Positions 1 to 5,978 of a stretch of 7,798 nucleotides of DNA are shown here, in pieces; within the stretch, counting starts at the first letter, position 1, and the number at the start of each line of letters is the position of its first letter. The notes under the pieces were generated by a model. The model was not told the DNA's origin. It searched no databases and saw only the letters and a list, made by a program, of their open reading frames with translations. This DNA comes from an uncultured Lachnospiraceae bacterium (lineage in GTDB: Bacteria; Bacillota; Clostridia; Lachnospirales; Lachnospiraceae): assembly GCA_902803245.1 (NCBI GenBank), contig CADCPJ010000192.1, forward strand, positions 1 to 7,798, given 5' to 3'. The translations under genes and the position numbers were made by a program.

Positions 1-99
1 GAGGAGAAGTATGTCTATTTGGACAGGCCTTTCCTCTATGCCGTTATCGACATGAAGAGCGGACTTCCTCTCTTTATCGGCGCTGTGAAGAGCGTGTAG
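1..99 (+). CDS. Serpin (serine protease inhibitor family), C-terminal end only
   Basis: The reading frame is open from the window edge and ends with TAG at 97-99, giving 32 residues. The peptide contains YLDRPFLYAVIDMKSGLPLF followed by IGAVKSV. This matches the C-terminal signature of serpins: a (D/N)(R/K)PF(L/V)(F/Y) strand, a turn, then PLF(I/M)G(x)V at the very end. These strands form the core of the fold next to the reactive-centre loop. By comparison with alpha-1-antitrypsin, the scissile bond should lie roughly ten residues before the window start, so the target protease cannot be judged. Serpins are suicide inhibitors of serine or cysteine proteases. In gut bacteria they are usually exported and are thought to act on host or competitor proteases. 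A signal peptide would lie upstream and is not visible. Family assignment is confident despite the short fragment, because the motif spacing is distinctive. Confidence 0.85.
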   Translation, partial: EEKYVYLDRPFLYAVIDMKSGLPLFIGAVKSV

Positions 100-128
100 G
101 GCGCGAAGCTTTTCATACATCGGCGCCT

Positions 129-235
129 TATCGCTGTTAACGGAATCGTCTTTCTTACTTTAGAACATTTTGTTTTCCCTATATGCAGTTAATCAAAGCA
201 GCTGCCTTCGGCAGCTGCTAAGGTTAACCGGTATA
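129..235 (+). repeat. Structured intergenic element, copy A (107 bp)
   Basis: This segment is homologous to 4290-4394. Shared blocks in order are GTTAAC, GAACATTT, GTTTTCCCT, ATATGCAGTTAATC, TGCCTTCGGCA and AAGGTTAACCGGTATA. The ends are imperfect terminal inverted repeats: TATCGCTGTTAAC at 129-141 and GTTAACCGGTATA at 223-235, with 10 of 13 positions matching after reverse complement. The inner part folds. GTTAATC (188-194) pairs with GGTTAAC (222-228), enclosing a perfect 10-bp hairpin, AGCAGCTGCC-TTC-GGCAGCTGCT (198-220). No T-run follows on the plus strand, so it is not an obvious terminator for the serpin gene. The element ends 40 nt before the start of the downstream hydrolase. It could be a dispersed MITE- or REP-like repeat or a conserved leader RNA. 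Confidence 0.75.
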
Positions 236-275
236 AAGAACAATATCATCGATCATAAGCGGCCGGAGGAACAAT

Positions 276-1178
276 ATGCAGGGAGAACTTACAGACACCC
301 GCACCGCGGATTCCGCACTTGCGCAGGGAGAGCTTACAGACACCCGCACCGCGGATCCTGTACTTACGCAGGCAGGGATTACAAATACCCGCATCACGGA
401 TCACATACTGCAGATCAGCGACAGCAGGGGAAATGCGTGCACCCTCATAACGGGGAAGGACAGGGCCCTTCTCTTCGACGCGATGACCGGCGAGGAGGAT
501 CTTCGCTCCTATGTCGGAAAGATCACGGACCTTCCCCTCACCATTGTGGCCAGCCACGGGCACTACGACCACACCGGGGGATTGTGGCAGTTTGAGGATG
601 CCGACCTCTATATGAATTCTGCGGAGCTTGAGATCTATGAGGAAAACTGCCGCCTGATTCCGGAGGTCATGAGGAACACAGGGGGCACTCTGCCCGAAAA
701 ACTGCTCCTTGGCGAATATGAAGTTCATTTTCAGGACATAAGTGAGGGGAAAATCTTCCCGCTTGGAGGCATCACGGCGGAAGCCGTGGAGCTCCCGGGC
801 CACACTCCGGGAAGCATGGGACTTTTGATAAGAGAGGAGCGGATCATTCTCGTGGGGGACGCCGTGAGCCCGCAGATGTGCCTCTTCTTCCCGGAGAGTC
901 TTCCGATGGAGACGTATCTTTTGACCCTGTCGAAAGTGAGAGATCTTCCCGCAGACAGAATCCTCGGGGGCCATTTTACCAGATGCTTTCCGATGGAGTC
1001 GGTCGACCTCTTTTTTAAGTGTGCGGGAATTGTCGGAAAGAAGCGCGGGATCGCATACAGATTCCTTCCCCTTCCGAGATACCATGGGACCTTCTACCTG
1101 TACGATGTCCGCAGCAAACTGATCGGTGAGACGATCTGCATCATCGTGCCGGACGGGGAGGGATCCTGTCTGACTTAA
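276..1178 (+). CDS. Metallo-beta-lactamase-fold hydrolase with repeated N-terminus
   Basis: This 300-residue protein is a cytoplasmic MBL-fold metal-dependent hydrolase; no signal peptide or membrane segment is seen. Metal ligands are visible in the usual order: SHGHYDHTGG at 93-102 (H94, H96, D98, H99), ELPGHTPGS at 172-180 (H176), VGDA at 193-196 (D195) and GGH at 231-233 (H233). The HTPGS and GDA spacing resembles the glyoxalase II/small-hydrolase branch rather than RNase J or true beta-lactamases. The substrate cannot be read from the sequence. The conserved fold starts near residue 43 (HILQISDSRGNACTLITG). Residues 2-46 are three 15-residue repeats (see 279-413). The start is fixed by GGAGGA at 265-270, 5 nt before the ATG. 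The gene stands alone, between structured element A and a ~200-bp gap before the diguanylate cyclase gene. Confidence 0.9.
   Translation: MQGELTDTRTADSALAQGELTDTRTADPVLTQAGITNTRITDHILQISDSRGNACTLITGKDRALLFDAMTGEEDLRSYVGKITDLPLTIVASHGHYDHTGGLWQFEDADLYMNSAELEIYEENCRLIPEVMRNTGGTLPEKLLLGEYEVHFQDISEGKIFPLGGITAEAVELPGHTPGSMGLLIREERIILVGDAVSPQMCLFFPESLPMETYLLTLSKVRDLPADRILGGHFTRCFPMESVDLFFKCAGIVGKKRGIAYRFLPLPRYHGTFYLYDVRSKLIGETICIIVPDGEGSCLT
279..413 (+). repeat. Three in-frame 45-bp tandem repeats in the hydrolase gene
   Basis: Units are 279-323, 324-368 and 369-413. They encode QGELTDTRTADSALA, QGELTDTRTADPVLT and QAGITNTRITDHILQ. Units 1 and 2 differ at a single base over their first 33 bases (GAA versus GAG), so the duplication looks recent. 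Unit 3 is diverged and runs straight into the conserved MBL fold. The simplest reading is that unit 3 is the ancestral N-terminus and that two units were added between the start codon and the fold. The unit length, a multiple of three, preserves the frame. The copy number could vary between strains. Confidence 0.9.
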
Positions 1179-1202
1179 AAATCTTCCCTGAAAACTGCAC
1201 TG

Positions 1203-1230
1203 TTCAAAACGCGGCCATGTGTTGTATACT
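1203..1230 (+). promoter_or_regulatory. Candidate sigma-A promoter for the diguanylate cyclase unit
   Basis: TATACT at 1225-1230 is a good -10 match (5 of 6). TTCAAA at 1203-1208, 16 nt upstream, is a weak -35 (4 of 6). Transcription would start near 1237 and give a leader of about 170 nt before the start codon at 1409. Within the leader, GTTCC/GGAAC (about 1269-1285) and CTCCGG (1329-1334) with CCGGAG (1363-1368) can form hairpins. I could not match the leader to a known c-di-GMP riboswitch class. Confidence 0.4.
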
Positions 1231-1408
1231 TAAAAAAATGCGCTGTTTTGGGTGCTGTGCGCCCGGTGTTCCCCCTGACGGAACAGCCCCGGAATGGGTG
1301 CTCATGAAATGCCTCAATGGAAAACACTCTCCGGTATGCAAATGGAGGTAAGATATTGATTGCCGGAGCTGCCGCAGGGCAATGACCTTAAGGGAGAATA
1401 GAATTTGC

Positions 1409-2758
1409 ATGTTTAAGAGACTGAAGCCGGAAGGAATATCGCTGCGATTTCTGTACAAAGGCATGGTTGTGATGGCAGTGGTTCTGTCTGCCCTCCTGAT
1501 TTTCTCAACCTTTCATCTGACGTCCACCTTCCGGGAGCTCTCAGGAGTGATGGACGAATATATCGACCTCCAGAAGGCGGCGCACGACTTAAATGAGGCG
1601 TCCGACTATCTCACGGAGCAGGTTCAGCGCTTCTGCGTCACCGGAAACGTCGAATTCCTGAATGCCTATTTCGAGGAGGCGTTTGAGAAGCGCCGCAGGG
1701 ACGAGGCCCTCTCGGTTATGGCACAGCATCCGAACAGCAAGAAGGCCCTGATGCATCTTCAGAAGTCCATGGATTCATCTATGGATCTCATGAATCTCGA
1801 ATACTACGCCATGAAGCTGGTCATCGAGGCCCAGGGCATAACCGGGTATCCGGATATCCTTGATGAGGTCGAGCTGAGCGAGAAGGACGCGTCACTGTCG
1901 AAAGAGAACAAGATGGCCCTTGCGAGATCCGTCGTCCATGGTACGGATTATTATGACAGGAAGGACGTCATCCGGAAGGAGATGCAGAAAGCCATGGATG
2001 AGCTGGATAAGCTGGCATACGGGATCAGGGAAGGGACGACAAGCAGCTCGAGGACAGAGATCCTGGTTGCGCGGGTGCTGATCATCATCCAGACAGCCGG
2101 CATACTGTTCCTCATCTGGCTGACGCTTCATCTGGGGATCAATCCGGTTCTGCAGGCGGTCGACAGGATCAGGACGGACAACCCGATCCCCGAAATGGGA
2201 GCAATCGAGTTCCGCTATCTCGCCAAGACCTACAACAGGATGTATGAATTTTACAGGCAGACCGTGAACAACCTGAATTTCAGGGCGTCCCACGACGAAC
2301 TGACGAAGGTCTACAACCGTGCGGGATACGATCTCCTTCTCGAATCTCTGGATCTGAGCAGCACCTGCATGGTGATCATCGACATCGATAACTTCAAGGA
2401 TGTCAATGATACCTACGGCCACGACACGGGAGACAGGATTTTAAAGAAGACGGCGTCGACGCTGCTGAAGAATTTCCGCTCCGAAGACTATGTCTGCAGG
2501 ATCGGGGGCGATGAATTTGTAGTTTTCATGATACACGCAGGGAGCACATTGAACCGGAGGCTTCTCACGAAGAAGATCCGACAGATCAATGAGGAGCTCG
2601 CGGATACGAGGGACTCCCTTCCCTACACTTCCATCAGTGCAGGGGCTGCTTCCGGCAAAGGCCTCTCAAGTGCGGAGGATCTGTACATCTTTGCGGACAA
2701 AGCTCTCTACGAGACGAAACGAAAGGGGAGGAGAGGGATCTCCTTCTATGATGAATGA
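1409..2758 (+). CDS. Membrane-anchored diguanylate cyclase (GGDEF domain) with unrecognised external sensor region
   Basis: The protein makes the second messenger c-di-GMP from two GTP. From the ATG at 1409 it has 449 residues. AGGGAG at 1391-1396 lies 12 nt upstream, a long but usable spacing; an in-frame ATG at 1382 adds nine residues but has a poorer site. Numbering here is from 1382. Transmembrane segments are near 27-45 and 227-250. Between them lie about 180 mostly helical, charged residues with no domain I recognise, presumably extracellular. A helical linker (251-300) leads to the GGDEF domain, which opens with HDELTKVYNR (304-313). D334 and the GGDEF motif at 375-379 are intact, so it should be catalytically active. 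The RSED motif at 366-369, five residues before GGDEF, is a canonical RxxD inhibitory site, implying product feedback inhibition. Its stop codon lies 14 nt before the nitroreductase start, so the two are probably co-transcribed. Confidence 0.93.
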   Translation: MFKRLKPEGISLRFLYKGMVVMAVVLSALLIFSTFHLTSTFRELSGVMDEYIDLQKAAHDLNEASDYLTEQVQRFCVTGNVEFLNAYFEEAFEKRRRDEALSVMAQHPNSKKALMHLQKSMDSSMDLMNLEYYAMKLVIEAQGITGYPDILDEVELSEKDASLSKENKMALARSVVHGTDYYDRKDVIRKEMQKAMDELDKLAYGIREGTTSSSRTEILVARVLIIIQTAGILFLIWLTLHLGINPVLQAVDRIRTDNPIPEMGAIEFRYLAKTYNRMYEFYRQTVNNLNFRASHDELTKVYNRAGYDLLLESLDLSSTCMVIIDIDNFKDVNDTYGHDTGDRILKKTASTLLKNFRSEDYVCRIGGDEFVVFMIHAGSTLNRRLLTKKIRQINEELADTRDSLPYTSISAGAASGKGLSSAEDLYIFADKALYETKRKGRRGISFYDE

Positions 2759-2772
2759 AAGAGGTATCCGGT

Positions 2773-3357
2773 ATGGAAGCATTTGAAGCAATTCTGACAA
2801 GGAGAAGCACCCGGAGGATGGCGGAAGCACTTCCGGACATGGAACTGATCGGGAAGGTGATCGAAGCGGGAAGGAGCGCGCCGAGCGGCTCGAACAGCCA
2901 GTCCACGCATCTCATCGTGATCACGAAGAAGGAGCAGCTTGACCGCATCGCCGAGATTGTGCAGGATGCATTTGCGAAGATGGAGGATGGACCGGACACT
3001 TATGTCTCTTTGAGGCATTCCATTCGTGCCGCCAGGACGGGGAAATACCGCTTCCACTACGGCGCGCCCGTCTTAATCGTGACCGCGAACAGGAAGGGAT
3101 ACGACAATGCCCTTGCGGACAGCGCCTGCGTTCTCGAGAACATGATGATTGCGGCGAGCGCCCTCGACCTCGGATCCTGCTGGGTCAACCAGCTGCACTG
3201 GCTGGACACGGATCCGGGGGTCCGGGAATTCATGGCGGGAATCGGACTTCGTGACGACGAGACGATCACCGGCGGACTGGTCCTCGGATACGCCGCGGAC
3301 GGCGCTCCGGCAAGAAAACCGCTCAAGCGGACGGGCAACCCGGTGACATGGGCGTGA
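2773..3357 (+). CDS. Nitroreductase-family FMN flavoprotein
   Basis: This protein has 194 residues from the ATG at 2773. An upstream ATG at 2755 overlaps the previous stop as ATGA, but AGAGGT at 2760-2765, 7 nt before 2773, favours the later start. Counting from 2773, the family's features are the N-terminal RRSTRR (residues 11-16), the FMN-binding SAPSGSNSQ (35-43), and the central helix-turn of type ENMMIAASALDLGSCWVNQ (122-140). Such enzymes bind FMN as dimers and use NAD(P)H to reduce nitro groups, quinones or flavins. The physiological substrate cannot be told from sequence. No iron-sulfur extension is present, so it is the compact type. It follows the diguanylate cyclase gene closely and is convergent with tcdA, with only 27 nt between the two ends. 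Confidence 0.9.
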   Translation: MEAFEAILTRRSTRRMAEALPDMELIGKVIEAGRSAPSGSNSQSTHLIVITKKEQLDRIAEIVQDAFAKMEDGPDTYVSLRHSIRAARTGKYRFHYGAPVLIVTANRKGYDNALADSACVLENMMIAASALDLGSCWVNQLHWLDTDPGVREFMAGIGLRDDETITGGLVLGYAADGAPARKPLKRTGNPVTWA

Positions 3358-3358
3358 T

Positions 3359-3375
3359 GCCGCTCGAGCGGCTTT
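3359..3375 (+). terminator. Short hairpin between convergent genes, possible weak terminator
   Basis: GCCGCTCGAGCGGC (3359-3372) is a perfect palindrome two bases after the nitroreductase stop. It can fold as a 5-bp stem with a TCGA loop and is followed by only three T residues. This would be a weak intrinsic terminator for the plus-strand unit. On the minus strand it has no T-run, so it does not serve tcdA in the classic way. Confidence 0.35.
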
Positions 3376-3384
3376 GAAACAGGA

Positions 3385-4116
3385 TCAGACAGGAAAACGG
3401 GCCAGGTCATTTATGACTTCTCCGGCGATGATGAGACCTGCGACGGAGGGCACGAAAGCTGTGGAGCCGGGGACCGGCCTTTTGGCGGTTCCCGGTGTTT
3501 TCATGTCTTCAGACGGAGATGTGAGGGGGCTAAGCGGCGGCTCCTTTGAATAGACGACTTTCAGGGAGTCGATGCCCCTCTTCCGCAGTTCGCGGCGCAT
3601 GACCTTCGCGAGAGGACAGACGGAAGTCTCGTAGATGTCGGCGACGGTAAAAGCCGAGGGACAGATTTTGTTTCCCGCACCCATCGAGGAGATGACGGGA
3701 ACGCCCGCCTTTTTTGCGTTTTCGATGATCGCAAGTTTCCCGGTCACCGTGTCAATCGCATCCACGACGTAGTCGTAGACGCGGAAATCAAAGAGATCCT
3801 GCGTCTCCGGGAGGTAGAAGGTCCGGAAGGTGCGGACGAGGCAGTCCGGATTGATCGCTTTTATGCGCTCCATGGCGGCGTCGACTTTGTACATGCCGAC
3901 CGTGTCCGTCGAAGCGATGATCTGACGGTTGATGTTCGACGGGCAGACCCTGTCGCTGTCGATGAGATCGAGAGCCCCGATTCCGCTCCTTGCGAGGGCC
4001 TCCACGACATATCCGCCGACACCTCCGATGCCGAAGACGGCCACGCGCGAGGACGCAAACTTCTTCATATTCTCCTCGCCGTAGAGGAGCTCGGTTCTGA
4101 TAAAATGGCTCTGCAT
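3385..4116 (-). CDS. tcdA: tRNA threonylcarbamoyladenosine dehydratase
   Basis: This E1-like (ThiF/MoeB/HesA superfamily) ATP-dependent enzyme has 243 residues. The family converts t6A at position 37 of ANN-decoding tRNAs to its cyclic form ct6A, improving decoding. Visible features are the opening RTELLYGEE (7-15), the nucleotide-binding GIGGVGGYVVEALARSGIG (29-47), DSDRVCPSNINRQ (53-65) with the adenylation-site NINRQ, VVDAIDTVTGK (117-127), SSMGAGNK (143-150) and DIYETSVCPLAKVMRRELRKRGI (160-182), which is typical of the TcdA/CsdL branch rather than ThiF or MoeB. The start is supported by GGGAGG, 7 nt upstream on the minus strand. It is divergent from the PreA-like gene, convergent with the nitroreductase, and appears to be transcribed alone. 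Confidence 0.93.
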   Translation of the reverse strand: MQSHFIRTELLYGEENMKKFASSRVAVFGIGGVGGYVVEALARSGIGALDLIDSDRVCPSNINRQIIASTDTVGMYKVDAAMERIKAINPDCLVRTFRTFYLPETQDLFDFRVYDYVVDAIDTVTGKLAIIENAKKAGVPVISSMGAGNKICPSAFTVADIYETSVCPLAKVMRRELRKRGIDSLKVVYSKEPPLSPLTSPSEDMKTPGTAKRPVPGSTAFVPSVAGLIIAGEVINDLARFPV

Positions 4117-4157
4117 GGCGTTTCCTCCCTTAGGGCTTAAGACTTATGCCGGGTATC

Positions 4158-4197
4158 CTGACAGGAATACAATATCGGATTGTCAGAATTTTCGCAA
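4158..4197 (-). promoter_or_regulatory. Candidate tcdA promoter with symmetric TGTCAG half-sites
   Basis: On the minus strand, TTGCGA (4197-4192) and TATTGT (4174-4169) are separated by 17 nt, each matching 4 of 6 consensus bases. An inverted pair, CTGACA (4158-4163) and TGTCAG (4181-4186), brackets the -10 box. This would suit a repressor site. A third CTGACA lies at 4217-4222. Apart from this, 4117-4289 is AT-rich, with a T-run near 4256-4263 and no coding signal. Confidence 0.35.
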
Positions 4198-4289
4198 GAT
4201 GCAATTTTTCTCTTTTCTGACACACATTTTTCAGATAAAATAGAAATGAAACATTGTTTTTTTGATCTATTGACGGGCACCGGAACCAG

Positions 4290-4394
4290 TATAGTCGTTA
4301 ACAAAACTGTCCTTCCCATGCAGAACATTTCGTTTTCCCTTATATGCAGTTAATCTGAGCAATTGCCTTCGGCAACTTAAGGTTAACCGGTATA
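4290..4394 (+). repeat. Structured intergenic element, copy B (105 bp)
   Basis: This is homologous to copy A at 129-235 and in the same orientation. Ends are TATAGTCGTTAAC (4290-4302) and GTTAACCGGTATA (4382-4394), imperfect terminal inverted repeats with 10 of 13 matches. The 72-nt core from 4323 aligns with copy A almost without gaps except in the inner hairpin. There the long stem of copy A is replaced by TTGCC-TTC-GGCAA. The outer pairing of GTTAATC (4349-4355) with GGTTAAC (4381-4387) is retained. It ends 53 nt before the PreA-like start codon. The first half of the gap holds the tcdA promoter region. Confidence 0.75.
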
Positions 4395-4447
4395 TCTCGA
4401 TTTCATTGGGACTTATCCCTGCTGCCATATACCAAGGAGGATAGCCT

Positions 4448-5950
4448 ATGATCAAGAAGCAAATTGAGAGGTCCGAAATCATAAGATGTGCTCTGTGCTG
4501 CGATGCGCCATGCAGTGCAGCCTGCCCGAAACTCGATCCTGCAAAGCTGATCCGAAGTGTCTGGTTTAACAATGAAGGCACTGCCGCGGGATCCCTCCCG
4601 GAAGAAAACCCATGCATCGGATGCTTAAGGCCCTGTGAGGAAGCCTGTGTCCGCCCGCATGAGGTGAAGATCGCCGGGCTCATTGAGAAGCTGTACGACA
4701 AGGTTCGCCCGAACCTCGAGGTCGAGCCGCCTCTGGATGAATCGAGGCTTGAGACAACGATCTGCGGCGTCCCGATTGAAAATCCCTTCCTCCTGTCTTC
4801 CTCCGTCGTGGCCAGCACTTACGATATGTGCGCCAGGGCCTTCGAGGCCGGCTGGGGAGGGATATGCTTCAAGACGATCTGCTCCTTTGACATCCACGAG
4901 ACCTCTCCGAGATTTTCCGCGATCACGGGATCTGCCGGCACCATCATAGGATTTAAGAACATCGAACAGCTCTCCGATCACTCGGTGGAAGAGAATATGG
5001 AGATCTTCCGCCGCCTCAAGGAAAAGTATCCCTCGAAATTCATCCTTGCGTCCATCATGGGCCAGAACGATGAGGAGTGGGAAAAGCTCGCGAGGCTCTG
5101 CGAGGAAAATGGTGCGAACGCCGTGGAGCTCAATTTTTCCTGCCCGAACATGGCGGACGAGGGCCTTGGTTCGGATATCGGACAGGTTCCGGAGCTTGTG
5201 GAGAGATTCACTGCGGCTGCCCGCAGAGGAACGGAGCTCCCGATCCTCGCAAAGCTGACCCCGAATGTGGCAGCCATGGGGCCCGCCGCTCACGCGGCAA
5301 AGCGCGGCGGAGCGAACGGGATCTCGGCAATCAACACCATAAAGAGCGTGGTCGGAGTCAATCCGCTTACCTTTTCTTCCGCGCCGTCCGTCCGCGGGCA
5401 GTCGGCGGTTGGAGGATACAGCGGGAACGCCGTGAAGCCGATCGCCCTCCGCTATATCTTAGAGCTCGGGAAGGATCCGGAGCTTAAAGGCATGCACATA
5501 AGCGGCATGGGAGGCGTTGAGACCTGGTCCGACGCCCTGGAGTTCCTGCTTTTAGGGGCCGGCTCCATCCAGGTCACGACGGCGGTCATGCAATACGGCT
5601 ACCGCATCATAGAAGATCTGAAAAGCGGCCTCAACAACTATCTCGCGGAGATGAATATCTCGAATCTGAAAGAGATCCGCGGGCAGGCCGCTGATTCCGT
5701 GGACGAGTCCACGGATGCGCTGGAGCGCGATACCGTCATCTACCCGAGATTCCACAAAGATCTGTGCATCGGATGCGGCAGGTGCATGATTTCCTGCGCC
5801 GACGGCGGTCATCAGGCAATCTCCATGGATGAGGACCGGATTCCCCACATAAACGGAAAGAAATGCGTGGGATGCCATCTCTGCGTGCTTGTCTGCCCGC
5901 AGAAAGCCCTGACCCCGGGGAGAAAGCGCGTGCCCAAGAGGAAAGAGTGA
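4448..5950 (+). CDS. preA: Dihydropyrimidine dehydrogenase PreA-like subunit with extra N-terminal iron-sulfur domain
   Basis: The protein has 500 residues and starts 7 nt after AAGGAGG (4434-4440). The family reduces uracil or thymine to the 5,6-dihydro form. Three parts are visible. Residues 14-67 carry cysteines C14, C17, C22, C26 and C56, C59, C63, C67, in the pattern of the N-terminal double [4Fe-4S] domain of mammalian DPD and bacterial PreT. Residues ~104-400 are a dihydroorotate-dehydrogenase-like FMN barrel: FKTIC (141-145), NFSCPNM (229-235) with the expected catalytic C232, LAKLTPNV (267-274), INTIKS (295-300), GGYSGNAVKP (322-331) and SGMGGVETWSDA (352-363). Residues 440-483 form a two-cluster ferredoxin (C440, C443, C446, C450; C473, C476, C479, C483). 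The FAD and NAD(P)H domains that normally sit between the first two parts are absent, so electrons must come from a partner not in this window. It could act on another pyrimidine-like substrate. Confidence 0.88.
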   Translation: MIKKQIERSEIIRCALCCDAPCSAACPKLDPAKLIRSVWFNNEGTAAGSLPEENPCIGCLRPCEEACVRPHEVKIAGLIEKLYDKVRPNLEVEPPLDESRLETTICGVPIENPFLLSSSVVASTYDMCARAFEAGWGGICFKTICSFDIHETSPRFSAITGSAGTIIGFKNIEQLSDHSVEENMEIFRRLKEKYPSKFILASIMGQNDEEWEKLARLCEENGANAVELNFSCPNMADEGLGSDIGQVPELVERFTAAARRGTELPILAKLTPNVAAMGPAAHAAKRGGANGISAINTIKSVVGVNPLTFSSAPSVRGQSAVGGYSGNAVKPIALRYILELGKDPELKGMHISGMGGVETWSDALEFLLLGAGSIQVTTAVMQYGYRIIEDLKSGLNNYLAEMNISNLKEIRGQAADSVDESTDALERDTVIYPRFHKDLCIGCGRCMISCADGGHQAISMDEDRIPHINGKKCVGCHLCVLVCPQKALTPGRKRVPKRKE

Positions 5951-5978
5951 TCATTTTGTGTCATTTTGCCGGAAACGC

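Noticed and set aside
198..220. Intrinsic terminator for the serpin gene
   Set aside because: The 10-bp hairpin in element A is strong but is followed by AAGGTTAACC on the plus strand, with no T-run.
170..595. Plus-strand open frame overlapping element A and the start of the hydrolase
   Set aside because: It is out of frame with the real gene, lacks a ribosome binding site, and encodes low-complexity H/R/G sequence that results from reading the tandem repeat in another frame.
246..1085. Long minus-strand open frame (279 codons) opposite the MBL hydrolase gene
   Set aside because: It is antisense to a gene with clear catalytic motifs, has no recognisable domain, and its repeats merely mirror the 45-bp units of the real gene.
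1238..1408. c-di-GMP riboswitch in the leader of the diguanylate cyclase gene
   Set aside because: GCAGGGCAATGACC vaguely resembles part of the GEMM-I core, but the remaining conserved segments and tetraloop/receptor parts are missing.
2755..2772. ATG at 2755 as the nitroreductase start, overlapping the upstream stop
   Set aside because: The purine-rich site nearest to it is about 17 nt away, whereas AGAGGT is optimally placed for the ATG at 2773, which also matches the compact family N-terminus.
4270..4295. TTGACG/TATAGT promoter upstream of the PreA-like gene
   Set aside because: Both boxes look good, but the spacer is only 14 nt, too short for sigma-A, and TATAGT is also the terminal repeat of element B.
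4625..5293. Minus-strand open frame inside the PreA-like gene
   Set aside because: It lies wholly opposite a gene with conserved cysteine motifs and shows no domain or start signal of its own.
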